From: Sporosarcina sp.
GTDB taxonomy: Bacteria; Bacillota; Bacilli; Bacillales_A; Planococcaceae
Assembly (NCBI GenBank): GCA_026169375.1
Contig: JAPFCR010000010.1
Location: forward strand, 1 to 56,700
DNA length: 56,700 bases
Direction of reading: 5' to 3'
Below, piece after piece: positions 37,603 through 45,462 of this stretch; the stretch's first letter is position 1, and the number at the start of each line of letters is the position of its first letter. The notes under the pieces are model-generated. The model was not told the origin of the DNA, did no database searches, and saw only the letters and a list, made by a program, of their open reading frames with translations. Both the position numbers and the translations under genes were made by a program.

Positions 37603-37716
37603 ATAAAGTGAAACTGCAATCAGTGATGAACTTCCGCTGATTGCTAGTTGAACCAATCGGGCATTTACGAGCAGTAGCGAACAACGAGACGCGTACTGAT
37701 CGTTAATGCGGGATAA
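37603..37716 (-). repeat. Structured intergenic repeat, copy 5 (short form, inverted, 114 bp)
   Basis: Reverse-complement copy with the same ends. It differs from copy 2 at only a few positions over its whole length. It lies directly upstream of the Na/Pi cotransporter gene. The remaining 37436-37602 has no gene. Confidence 0.92.
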
Positions 37717-37740
37717 AAAAAGAATGGGGTTGACGACTGA

Positions 37741-39372
37741 ATGGAGTTAGATTGGCAAGAAATGCTATTCCAATTTCTTGGTGGACTAGGAATTTTCTTA
37801 TTTGCAATTAAATATATGGGAGACGGCTTACAAAGAGCAGCAGGGGACCGGCTTCGAGATATATTAGATAGGTTTACAACAAATCCATTTATGGGCATTT
37901 TAGTCGGAATTATTGTGACGGTTTTAATACAGTCGAGTTCAGGAACAACAGTCATTACAGTTGGTCTTGTCAGCGCAGGATTTATGAAGCTTCGTCAAGC
38001 GATTGGTGTCATAATGGGTGCCAATATTGGAACAACCGTGACAGCTTTTATTATTGGATTTGATGTAGGCGCTTATGCGTTACCGATTATGGGCGTAGGT
38101 GCGTTTTTAATTTTCTTCTTTAATAAAAACGTCTATAAAAATATCGGTGATGTTGTATTTGGTTTCGGTGGTTTATTTTTAGGACTCGAACTTATGAGTA
38201 ATGGGATGAAACCACTTCGTGAATTGCAATCTTTTAGCGATTTAACTGTTTCTATGAGTGAACAACCAATTTTAGGTGTCATCGTCGGAACGGTATTTAC
38301 GTTAATTGTACAAAGTTCTAGTGCGACTGTAGGAATACTCCAAGGGCTATATGCGGAAAACCTTGTTGATTTACAAGCTGCACTTCCAATTTTATTCGGA
38401 GATAATATTGGAACGACCATTACAGCAGTTCTTGCATCAATCGGTGCTTCAGTTGCAGCAAGACGCGCAGCGGCAACACATGTATTGTTTAATATTATAG
38501 GTGCTGTTGTCTTCTTAATTTTACTTGTACCGTTTACAGCTTATGTTGAGTGGATTTCTACTATATTGTCACTTGAAAACAAAATGCAAATTGCTTTTGC
38601 GCATGGTTCATTTAACATCGCAAATACGATTATTCAGTTTCCATTAATCGGCTTTTGGGCACTTTTAGTGACGAAGCTCATACCTGGTGAAGATGTCACG
38701 ATTGAATACAAGCCGAAACATTTAGATTATCATTTTATACAACAGTCTCCCGCAGTTGCGATTGGACAAGCAAAAGAAGAAATCATTCGCATGGGGAATT
38801 TCGGTGTTCAAGGACTCAATGAGACATTTGAGTATTTAAAAACGGGAAAGAAAAAGCATGCAGAAATGGCTTATCAAATAGAAGACGCGATTAACAATTT
38901 AGATTACCGAATTACGGACTATTTGGTTGAAATCTCTTCTGAAAATATTTCACCACTAGAATCGACACGCCATATGAAGTTAATGGAAACGGTTAGAGAT
39001 ATCGAACGCATTGGTGACCATTTTGAAAATATTGTTGAGCTATTAGATTATAAAGATGTGAACCGTGTTGAGTTGACAGAAGATGCGATTGAAGATTTAT
39101 CAAATATGTTTACCTTAACGATTGAGACCGTTGAAAAATCAGTACATGCATTAAATGCAAATGATATGAAATTGGCAAGAGCTGTTACAAAGCAAGAAGA
39201 TTTAATCGATAAAATGGAAAGAAAGTTTAGAAAAAATCATATTATGCGATTAAATAGTGGGAATTGTACAGCGCAAGGCGGTATGATTTTCGTTGATATC
39301 GTTTCAAATCTAGAACGAATTGGCGATCACGCGGTGAATATCGCGGAAGCTGTTCTTGGAAAAAGAGGTTAA
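37741..39372 (+). CDS. Na+/phosphate cotransporter with PhoU-like domain
   Basis: A 543-residue protein. The two Na/Pi-cotransporter repeats are visible as LIQSSSGTTVITVGLV...GANIGTTVTA near residues 60-110 and VQSSSATVGILQG...GDNIGTTITA near 190-235. About eight membrane helices are followed by a cytoplasmic PhoU-like helical domain (about 340-540). It imports phosphate with sodium. ATG 37741 has a poor ribosome binding site, and repeat copy 5 ends only 25 bases before it. A terminator follows. Confidence 0.92.
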   Translation: MELDWQEMLFQFLGGLGIFLFAIKYMGDGLQRAAGDRLRDILDRFTTNPFMGILVGIIVTVLIQSSSGTTVITVGLVSAGFMKLRQAIGVIMGANIGTTVTAFIIGFDVGAYALPIMGVGAFLIFFFNKNVYKNIGDVVFGFGGLFLGLELMSNGMKPLRELQSFSDLTVSMSEQPILGVIVGTVFTLIVQSSSATVGILQGLYAENLVDLQAALPILFGDNIGTTITAVLASIGASVAARRAAATHVLFNIIGAVVFLILLVPFTAYVEWISTILSLENKMQIAFAHGSFNIANTIIQFPLIGFWALLVTKLIPGEDVTIEYKPKHLDYHFIQQSPAVAIGQAKEEIIRMGNFGVQGLNETFEYLKTGKKKHAEMAYQIEDAINNLDYRITDYLVEISSENISPLESTRHMKLMETVRDIERIGDHFENIVELLDYKDVNRVELTEDAIEDLSNMFTLTIETVEKSVHALNANDMKLARAVTKQEDLIDKMERKFRKNHIMRLNSGNCTAQGGMIFVDIVSNLERIGDHAVNIAEAVLGKRG

Positions 39373-39379
39373 TGGATCA

Positions 39380-39419
39380 AAACACTCACTTTAAACGAAT
39401 TGAAGTGAGTGTTTTTTTA
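39380..39419 (+). terminator. Terminator after the Na/Pi cotransporter
   Basis: AACACTCACTT pairs with AAGTGAGTGTT, followed by T7. Confidence 0.92.
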
Positions 39420-39445
39420 TTAAAAGTTGGAAGGGGGTGTATTGA

Positions 39446-39928
39446 ATGGCTGTGCTGGGCATGCTAATTGCATTCGTTTTTTTCATCATTGCTTTTTTAG
39501 GGCTCGTATATCCAATTATACCATCTGCTTTATTTATGTTCATTGGCTTTTTATCTTACGGTTTGATCGTTTCCTTTGATGGGATGAATGGGTTGTTTTG
39601 GACGATTCAAGTTTTGTTTTTCATTTTATTATTTGTAGCAGACACATTGTCGAATCTTGTAGGTGTGAAAAAATTTGGCGGTTCAAAAGCAGGAATGTGG
39701 GGAAGTACGATTGGTCTTTTACTTGGACCGTTTGTAATTCCCGTTGCGGGGATTCTTTTAGGTCCTTTTCTAGGGGCGATTTTAGCAGAATTAATTGTAA
39801 GCCGAACAAATCTAAAACAAGCATTTAAAATCGGCATCGGTTCTTTAGTTGGTTTTTTAACATCGATTATTACAAAAGGGACGTTAATGGTTATGATGAT
39901 CGTTCTTTTCGTAATTTTTATTCTGTGA
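39446..39928 (+). CDS. DUF456 membrane protein (YqgC-like)
   Basis: A 160-residue protein with four to five transmembrane segments and the DUF456 motifs [19 protein letters not shown] and [15 protein letters not shown] 39446 follows GGAAGGGGG. It lies directly before sodA, as yqgC does in B. subtilis. Function unknown. Confidence 0.85.
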   Translation: MAVLGMLIAFVFFIIAFLGLVYPIIPSALFMFIGFLSYGLIVSFDGMNGLFWTIQVLFFILLFVADTLSNLVGVKKFGGSKAGMWGSTIGLLLGPFVIPVAGILLGPFLGAILAELIVSRTNLKQAFKIGIGSLVGFLTSIITKGTLMVMMIVLFVIFIL

Positions 39929-40087
39929 AGTTCAGTCGGACATGGTTTATTTGTACAAATACGAGAATTAAACTGAATTTAATAGAAAATGTCACAGATT
40001 AGACCTTTTTATTTGAACGTTATTCTTACATTTGTTAATGTTAAATGTGTAGGAAAGATATTCAATATTTGAGGAGGAATGGAAACA

Positions 40088-40690
40088 ATGGCTTACAAAT
40101 TACCAGAACTACCTTATGCATATGATGCACTAGAACCACATATTGACAAAGAAACGATGAATATTCATCACACGAAACACCATAACACTTACGTAACAAA
40201 CTTAAACAATGCACTTGAAGGACATGACGATCTTGCAAGTAAATCTGTAGAAGAGTTAATCTCTGATATGGATGCAATTCCTGAAGATATTAGAACTGCA
40301 GTTCGTAACAACGGTGGTGGACATGCAAACCACGCACTATTCTGGGAGTTACTTTCTCCAAATGGTGGCGGTACGCCAACTGGTTCACTAGCTGAAGCAA
40401 TCGACAAAAAGTTCGGCGGCTTTGACGCATTCAAAGAAGAATTTGCAAAAGCAGGTGCAACACGCTTTGGTTCAGGATGGGCATGGCTTGTACTGAATAA
40501 CGGCGAGTTAGAAGTAATGTCTACACCAAACCAAGACTCACCATTAATGGAAGGTAAAACACCGTTACTTGGTCTTGATGTTTGGGAGCATGCTTACTAC
40601 TTAAACTACCAAAACCGTCGTCCTGACTACATTTCAGCATTCTGGAACGTTGTTAACTGGGATGAAGTTGCAAAACGCTTTGAAAAATAA
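40088..40690 (+). CDS. sodA: Superoxide dismutase (Mn/Fe family)
   Basis: A 200-residue cytoplasmic superoxide dismutase. Metal ligands include His27 (NIHHTKHH) and Asp/His in [11 protein letters not shown]. The motif [12 protein letters not shown] contains the second His ligand, and the Gly/Gln context [13 protein letters not shown] suits the Mn type. I chose ATG 40088 behind GAGGAGGAA, not the ATG nine bases upstream that overlaps this site. Followed by its own terminator. Confidence 0.97.
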   Translation: MAYKLPELPYAYDALEPHIDKETMNIHHTKHHNTYVTNLNNALEGHDDLASKSVEELISDMDAIPEDIRTAVRNNGGGHANHALFWELLSPNGGGTPTGSLAEAIDKKFGGFDAFKEEFAKAGATRFGSGWAWLVLNNGELEVMSTPNQDSPLMEGKTPLLGLDVWEHAYYLNYQNRRPDYISAFWNVVNWDEVAKRFEK

Positions 40691-40718
40691 TTAAAAATTA
40701 AATGTAAAAAAAGGAACA

Positions 40719-40760
40719 AAGCATATACCTGAAACGTCTAGGTATATGCTTTTTCTTTTT
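40719..40760 (+). terminator. Terminator after sodA
   Basis: AAGCATATACCT pairs with AGGTATATGCTT, followed by TTTCTTTTT. Confidence 0.9.
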
Positions 40761-40833
40761 GGGATGTTATAATTCAAAAGGTGTCATCTTTTGTCATTTC
40801 AAAGAGATAAATTGAAAAGGAGGTTAGAATTCA

Positions 40834-43002
40834 TTGAAAAAGAAAAAAGGGCGATCTGAACAACCGAAAGTAAAATTAAGAAAAAATATTTCTTTCCGAA
40901 TGAATTTCTTGTTCTTTTCAATATTTATACTCTTTTCAGTCCTTATCTTGAGATTAGGGTATTTACAAATTGTAAAAAGTGAAGATTATGTGAGAATGTT
41001 AGAACGAACAGAAGAAACGGCTGTAAATACGAGTGTGCCGCGTGGACGAATCTTTGACAGTGAAGGCAGAGTATTGGTCGATAATATGCCGAAAAATGCG
41101 ATTACATATACGAAAATGTCAACAACGACATCTAAAGAGATGCTAGACATTGCTGAAAAACTAGCGGAAATTATAGATAAAGACACAAATCGAGTGACTA
41201 TAGGTGATAAACGAGATTTCTGGATATTAAAAAATAGTGACGAAGCGTTCGATAAAGTAACTGCAGAAGAAAGAAGTGAAATCTTAGGCGACCGCTCATT
41301 AACAAAAACAGAACAACAAAGAGAAGTGACGAAACTAACGCGTGAACGTATTACGAAAAAAGAGATTGATTCTTTTACAGACGACGAGATAAAAGTACTT
41401 GCCATTTACCGAGAGATGATGGCAGGATACGCATTTTCACCGCAAGTCATTAAAAGTGATGATGTGACGCCTGAAGAGTTTGCGATGGTTTCTGAACGAT
41501 TAAGCGATTTCCCAGGAGTTAATACAACGACAGATTGGGACCGGGTGCGAAAATCAACCAACACAATCTTAGGTCGAACATCAACACCACTTGAAGGGAT
41601 TCCGAGATCTGAACTAAATTATTACTTAGCACGAGATTATTCACGAAATGATCGTGTTGGTCGAAGTTTCTTTGAAAGTTATTATGAAGAATTATTACAA
41701 GGTCAAAAGACGATTGTAAAAAACATCCGAGACCGCACTGGAAAAGTGATTGAGAATAAAACAGTCCGTGAAGGAATGCCTGGGAAAGATTTAGTATTAA
41801 CAATTGATACTGAATTACAGATGGAATTGGAAAAAATTGTTGGCGATAAACTTATGCAAGTGAAAAGAGGTGCCAATAGCCGTTATTTAGATCGTGCATT
41901 TTTAATTATGCTAGACCCGAATAATGGTGACGTATTATCACTTGTCGGTCAGCAAATTATCAGAGACCCAGAAACAGGTAAGCTCGAACTAAGAGACTAC
42001 TCTTTTGGAACATTTACGACACGTTATGAGGCCGGTTCTACTGTGAAGATGGCAACTTTACTTGCAGGTTATGAACACGGCAGTACGAAAATCGGAGAAA
42101 CAAAAATTGACGAACCGCTTAAATTCGCCGGGTCTCGAATAAAAGGTTCTATTTTCAACCGTACGTTATTTAACCGGATTCCGATGAATGACATAGAAGC
42201 GATTGGGCGTTCTTCCAACGTTTATATGTTCAAAATTGTAATGGGCATCGCGGGAACAGGTTATACGCATAATGGGCCTTTACGAATTGATCCAGCTGCG
42301 TATGATAAAGTGCGTGATTCCTATAGTGCGCTTGGCCTTGGAATTGAAACAGGCATTGATTTGCCAGGAGAAATAGGAGGCGCACCAGGTGTACCACAAT
42401 ATGATGCTTTGCTGAACTTAGCGATTGGACAATTTGATACGTATAGTCCGCTTCAAATTGCACAATACGTTGCAACGATTGCAAATGGTGGGTACCGAAT
42501 TGCACCAAGAGTGTTGAAAGAAATTCGCGAACCTTCTCCGGATGGAAAAACATTAGGCGCGCTCGTTCAACAAATGGAGCCTCAAGTATTAAATCGAATC
42601 AAAAATACAGAGCAAGAACTTGCACAAGTAAAACGTGGTATGCATTATACGTATTATGGGGCCAGAGGAACTGCGAGAGGTTTATTATCAGGCAGGTCTT
42701 TTGATGCAGCAGGTAAAACAGGAACAGCACAAACTGCCGCTTATGATGAAGACCGAAAAGCAATGTTCAATACAGTTAGTTTAGCGCATGTGGGATTTGC
42801 ACCTTACGAAAATCCTGAAGTTGCATTTGCAGTTTTAGTTCCGCATGTTTCGACAAATCCAAGATTTCCAACGACAACGAGCAACGACCTTGCACAAGCC
42901 GCTCTTGATAAGTATTTTGAAGTAAAGAAAAGAAAAGCAGAACGGCCATTAAAAAATGATGTGTTACAAGAGATTCAGCCAACTTTAGAAGATGAAGAGT
43001 AA
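40834..43002 (+). CDS. pbpA: Class B penicillin-binding protein PbpA (PBP2, YqgF)
   Basis: A 722-residue transpeptidase for cell wall elongation. An N-terminal cytoplasmic basic segment and one membrane anchor (about 23-46) precede a PBP dimerisation domain (PRGRIFDSEGRVL near 70). The transpeptidase has Ser402-x-x-Lys405, SSN in the RSSNVYM motif and Lys628-Thr-Gly. TTG 40834 is the start behind AAAGGAGG. A bidirectional terminator follows at 43009. Confidence 0.96.
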   Translation: MKKKKGRSEQPKVKLRKNISFRMNFLFFSIFILFSVLILRLGYLQIVKSEDYVRMLERTEETAVNTSVPRGRIFDSEGRVLVDNMPKNAITYTKMSTTTSKEMLDIAEKLAEIIDKDTNRVTIGDKRDFWILKNSDEAFDKVTAEERSEILGDRSLTKTEQQREVTKLTRERITKKEIDSFTDDEIKVLAIYREMMAGYAFSPQVIKSDDVTPEEFAMVSERLSDFPGVNTTTDWDRVRKSTNTILGRTSTPLEGIPRSELNYYLARDYSRNDRVGRSFFESYYEELLQGQKTIVKNIRDRTGKVIENKTVREGMPGKDLVLTIDTELQMELEKIVGDKLMQVKRGANSRYLDRAFLIMLDPNNGDVLSLVGQQIIRDPETGKLELRDYSFGTFTTRYEAGSTVKMATLLAGYEHGSTKIGETKIDEPLKFAGSRIKGSIFNRTLFNRIPMNDIEAIGRSSNVYMFKIVMGIAGTGYTHNGPLRIDPAAYDKVRDSYSALGLGIETGIDLPGEIGGAPGVPQYDALLNLAIGQFDTYSPLQIAQYVATIANGGYRIAPRVLKEIREPSPDGKTLGALVQQMEPQVLNRIKNTEQELAQVKRGMHYTYYGARGTARGLLSGRSFDAAGKTGTAQTAAYDEDRKAMFNTVSLAHVGFAPYENPEVAFAVLVPHVSTNPRFPTTTSNDLAQAALDKYFEVKKRKAERPLKNDVLQEIQPTLEDEE

Positions 43003-43008
43003 TAGCAT

Positions 43009-43047
43009 AAAAGCCCATGAATGTAGTCAATACATTCATGGGCTTTT
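43009..43047. terminator. Bidirectional terminator between pbpA and the MltG-like gene
   Basis: A perfect 17-bp stem, AAAAGCCCATGAATGTA with its complement, loop GTCAA. Confidence 0.95.
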
Positions 43048-43061
43048 AAAATTCATCAATA

Positions 43062-43565
43062 TTACCGATCTGCTGGAAGCGTAGTAATCAGTTTTGCAAT
43101 CATTTCAGTAGACATTAAAGCATCGACATCATGATCACCAATTTGAATTTTTGTTGTTAGTTTTTGTGCTTTTAAATAATCATTAAAAGTTTTTTTGTCT
43201 TCGATAATGTTTGCTCGTTCTAATGCACTGGCCACATCTTTAGAAGTAGTCCCAGATTCAATTGTTAGTGTCAGCTTTGCAACGGATTTTTCTTCACTAG
43301 ATGGGTCATTCTCGTTGCTTTTGTCTTCATCAATTTCTTTTTCTTCATCTTCTGTATTTTCAGTTGCTTTTGAAGTGATTGTTTGTAAGTTTGATAATTC
43401 TTTTTCAGTTTGTTCAAGTTTCGTTTGAAGCTGAGCGACTTGCTCGTTTAGCATGTTATTTTCTTCCTGTAACCCAGCATCTCCTTTAGGTGAAGTGTAA
43501 AAGTAAAGGAAAGCACCAGCTAAAATACAAGAGATTCCGAGAATGCGTACAAGCTCTTTTACCAC
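43062..43565 (-). CDS. Anchored coiled-coil protein with MltG LysM-like domain
   Basis: A 167-residue protein. One N-terminal membrane anchor (about 7-24) leads to a coiled coil (about 33-65), an acidic low-complexity linker and a C-terminal domain (LTIESGTTSKDVASALERANIIEDKKTFNDYL). The last resembles the LysM-like domain at the start of endolytic transglycosylase MltG, including the closing MSTEMIAKLIT pattern. The MltG catalytic domain is absent. The start lies close to the end of the next upstream gene, indicating an operon. Role in peptidoglycan is inferred. Confidence 0.6.
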   Translation of the reverse strand: MVKELVRILGISCILAGAFLYFYTSPKGDAGLQEENNMLNEQVAQLQTKLEQTEKELSNLQTITSKATENTEDEEKEIDEDKSNENDPSSEEKSVAKLTLTIESGTTSKDVASALERANIIEDKKTFNDYLKAQKLTTKIQIGDHDVDALMSTEMIAKLITTLPADR

Positions 43566-43566
43566 C

Positions 43567-43926
43567 TTATATCACACCTCTCGATTGTAATACGCGAATG
43601 ACTTCTTCATTTGATAAGGAAGAACGTCTCGCGATATCTTCAGTCGAAAATCCTTGTGAGTTTAACGAAAGAATTTGGTTCACAATAATTTCGTGGACAG
43701 GCGCTGCTTCTGGTTGCTTTCTAACATTGTCTTCAAACGGTTCCATACTCATCATCAGTTCTTCTTCTAGTGCTTTAATTCTTTTTTTAAGTCCATTTGT
43801 CTCTTGATGTAAACTAATGGAAATTTTCTCAACCTCTTCCGCGTCAATTTTACTTTTTTGTCCAATAAAAAATGAAGCAATAGAGATGATGATTCCAAGT
43901 ACAATTAAGAGTAAAGGTAAATCCAT
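43567..43926 (-). CDS. Membrane-anchored protein with C-terminal helix-turn-helix (DUF6115-like)
   Basis: A 119-residue protein. An N-terminal hydrophobic segment (about 4-20) is followed by a coiled coil (about 28-60) and a C-terminal helix-turn-helix-like segment (GFSTEDIARRSSLSNEEVIRVLQSR). I chose ATG 43924-43926 behind GAGGTGTGG. It is the first gene of a two-gene minus-strand unit. I think it belongs to DUF6115; function unknown. Confidence 0.65.
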   Translation of the reverse strand: MDLPLLLIVLGIIISIASFFIGQKSKIDAEEVEKISISLHQETNGLKKRIKALEEELMMSMEPFEDNVRKQPEAAPVHEIIVNQILSLNSQGFSTEDIARRSSLSNEEVIRVLQSRGVI

Positions 43927-44036
43927 TCCACCACACCTCAACATTTTCAATATAATGACTTTGGATCCTTACAATTCAAAGCTTTCCCCTTATATTATCA
44001 TATTGTTCCATGAAAATATATTTCAAAACTTTTTAC

Positions 44037-44064
44037 TAGACATTATGGATAGAAATGATATAAT
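44037..44064 (+). promoter_or_regulatory. Sigma-A promoter of rpmG
   Basis: TAGACA at 44037-44042 and TATAAT at 44059-44064 are spaced by 16 bases, and TGA before the -10 makes it an extended -10 promoter. Confidence 0.75.
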
Positions 44065-44127
44065 TAAAAAGTCGTATAAATCATGCTCATAATGAATTTT
44101 ACAGCCTGATGAGTGGGAGGGACAAAA

Positions 44128-44277
44128 ATGCGCGTAAATATTACACTTGCTTGCACAGAATGCGGTGAGCGCAATTATATTTCAAAGAAAAACAGACGTA
44201 ACAATCCTGAACGTCTTGAAATGATGAAATACTGCTCACGTGAAAGAAAACAAACGTTACACCGTGAAACAAAATGA
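44128..44277 (+). CDS. rpmG: Ribosomal protein L33
   Basis: A 49-residue protein [17 protein letters not shown] ... TLHRETK, clearly L33 of the large subunit. It has Cys9 and Cys12 and a third cysteine (KYCSRERK), but Arg stands where a fourth zinc cysteine is found in zinc-binding L33. ATG 44128 follows GGGAGG. A terminator follows at 44287. Confidence 0.96.
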   Translation: MRVNITLACTECGERNYISKKNRRNNPERLEMMKYCSRERKQTLHRETK

Positions 44278-44286
44278 TTGCTCAGG

Positions 44287-44318
44287 CCAAAACCTTAATT
44301 GGTTTTGGTTTTTTATTT
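44287..44318 (+). terminator. Terminator after rpmG
   Basis: CCAAAACC pairs with GGTTTTGG, followed by T-rich sequence. Confidence 0.88.
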
Positions 44319-44388
44319 TAATAAGAAAAGTGAACAGTCTACTTGAGGAATTTTATATAAAGTTTATATTTTTAAAAAGGGTGTTTAT

Positions 44389-44432
44389 GTTGATTGTAGC
44401 GGAAAGCGTCCGACTGGAACGAAAATCAATGT
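44389..44432. repeat. Collapsed copy of the GC-rich palindromic repeat
   Basis: The segment around GCGGAAAGCGTCCG and CTGGAACGAAAATCAA matches the outer ends of the element at 27491-27625 (in the opposite orientation), with the whole middle missing. It is flanked by TTGATTG and ATCAA, the element's own termini. Confidence 0.6.
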
Positions 44433-44518
44433 TTATGAAATTTACTCATTTGAAAAGAAGTAATAAATAACAATCATGTGTTTTGTCTTTCGATTTATAG
44501 ATAGAGGAGGAGAGTAAG

Positions 44519-45088
44519 TTGACCAAAAAAGAACTTAGAAACCAAGTGCTTCAACAACTAGAAACAATGAGCCTTGATGATTATAAGAAACGATCTGAGA
44601 AAATGATTGAACAGTTGATGAAGCAAGATGCTTACAAAAAAGCTCAGGTCATTGGTATAACCATTTCCCGTTTTCCAGAAGTCGATACAACATCTCTTAT
44701 TCAAGCTGCTTGGGATGCAGGCAAAAAAGTCGCAATCCCAAAATGTGTTCCTAGAACAAGAGCGATGGACTTTAGGATTTTCACCTCTTATGACGAATTA
44801 GAAACAGTTTATATAGATTTATTAGAACCCGTTGTGGAACAAACAACAGCCATTTCAAAAAAACAAATCGATTTACTAATTGTACCAGGTGTTGTTTATT
44901 CGAAAGAAGGCTATCGAATTGGTTTTGGTGGTGGCTATTATGATCGATATATGTCAGATTATGGCGGCCAGACGATATCGCTTGCATTCTACTGTCAATT
45001 AAATCAAAATATAAGAATAGAAGAACATGATCTTCCCGTTGAAATGATTATTACAGAAAATAAAACGATTGATTGTCAAAGGAAGTGA
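44519..45088 (+). CDS. yqgN: 5-formyltetrahydrofolate cyclo-ligase (YqgN)
   Basis: A 189-residue enzyme converting 5-formyl-THF to 5,10-methenyl-THF with ATP. The family signature IGFGGGYYDRYM is present near residues 134-145 and GVVYSKEGYR just before it. TTG 44519 is the start behind GAGGAGGAGAG. It partly overlaps the ribosome binding site of yqgQ, so the two form an operon as in B. subtilis. Confidence 0.94.
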   Translation: MTKKELRNQVLQQLETMSLDDYKKRSEKMIEQLMKQDAYKKAQVIGITISRFPEVDTTSLIQAAWDAGKKVAIPKCVPRTRAMDFRIFTSYDELETVYIDLLEPVVEQTTAISKKQIDLLIVPGVVYSKEGYRIGFGGGYYDRYMSDYGGQTISLAFYCQLNQNIRIEEHDLPVEMIITENKTIDCQRK

Positions 45089-45093
45089 CATTC

Positions 45094-45294
45094 ATGTTAA
45101 AAGACTATTTAAGTGTGATTCAATTATTAAAACGTTTTGGTCTATATATTTATACAGGGAATAAACTAGATGATGTTGACTTAATAACGGATGAGGTAAA
45201 AGAACTCTATGACAATGGACTAATCTTGCAAGAAGATTATTTAAAAGCTGTTCTTATTTTACGGGAAGAACACAAAAGGATTGCAGGCGAATAA
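45094..45294 (+). CDS. yqgQ: YqgQ (DUF910) protein
   Basis: A 66-residue helical protein, MLKDYLSVIQLLKRFGLYIYTGNK ... DLITDEVKELYDNGLI, matching YqgQ of B. subtilis, which folds as a three-helix bundle and may bind nucleic acid. ATG 45094 follows AAAGGAAGTG. In B. subtilis glcK follows; here an LtaS-type gene follows and glcK is absent. Confidence 0.85.
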   Translation: MLKDYLSVIQLLKRFGLYIYTGNKLDDVDLITDEVKELYDNGLILQEDYLKAVLILREEHKRIAGE

Positions 45295-45462
45295 GTCTTT
45301 AGTGCTAAAAAGAAGGTAATTTGAAACTTTACCGCTTTTGACACGTCTATATAGAGTGTGAAGACCCATACAGACAAACAAGAATATTTTATATTTATGG
45401 AATCTGTTTGAGTGATTTTTTGAAACTGTATGTGAAAGATTATGTGAAAGGAAGAGCGTAGA

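Noticed and set aside
40013..40041. sodA promoter TTGAAC-N17-TAATGT
   Set aside because: The -35 and spacing are good, but the -10 matches only three of six consensus bases, so I did not list it.
44240..44470. A 76-codon frame after rpmG
   Set aside because: It starts inside rpmG, passes the rpmG terminator and ends in the repeat remnant.
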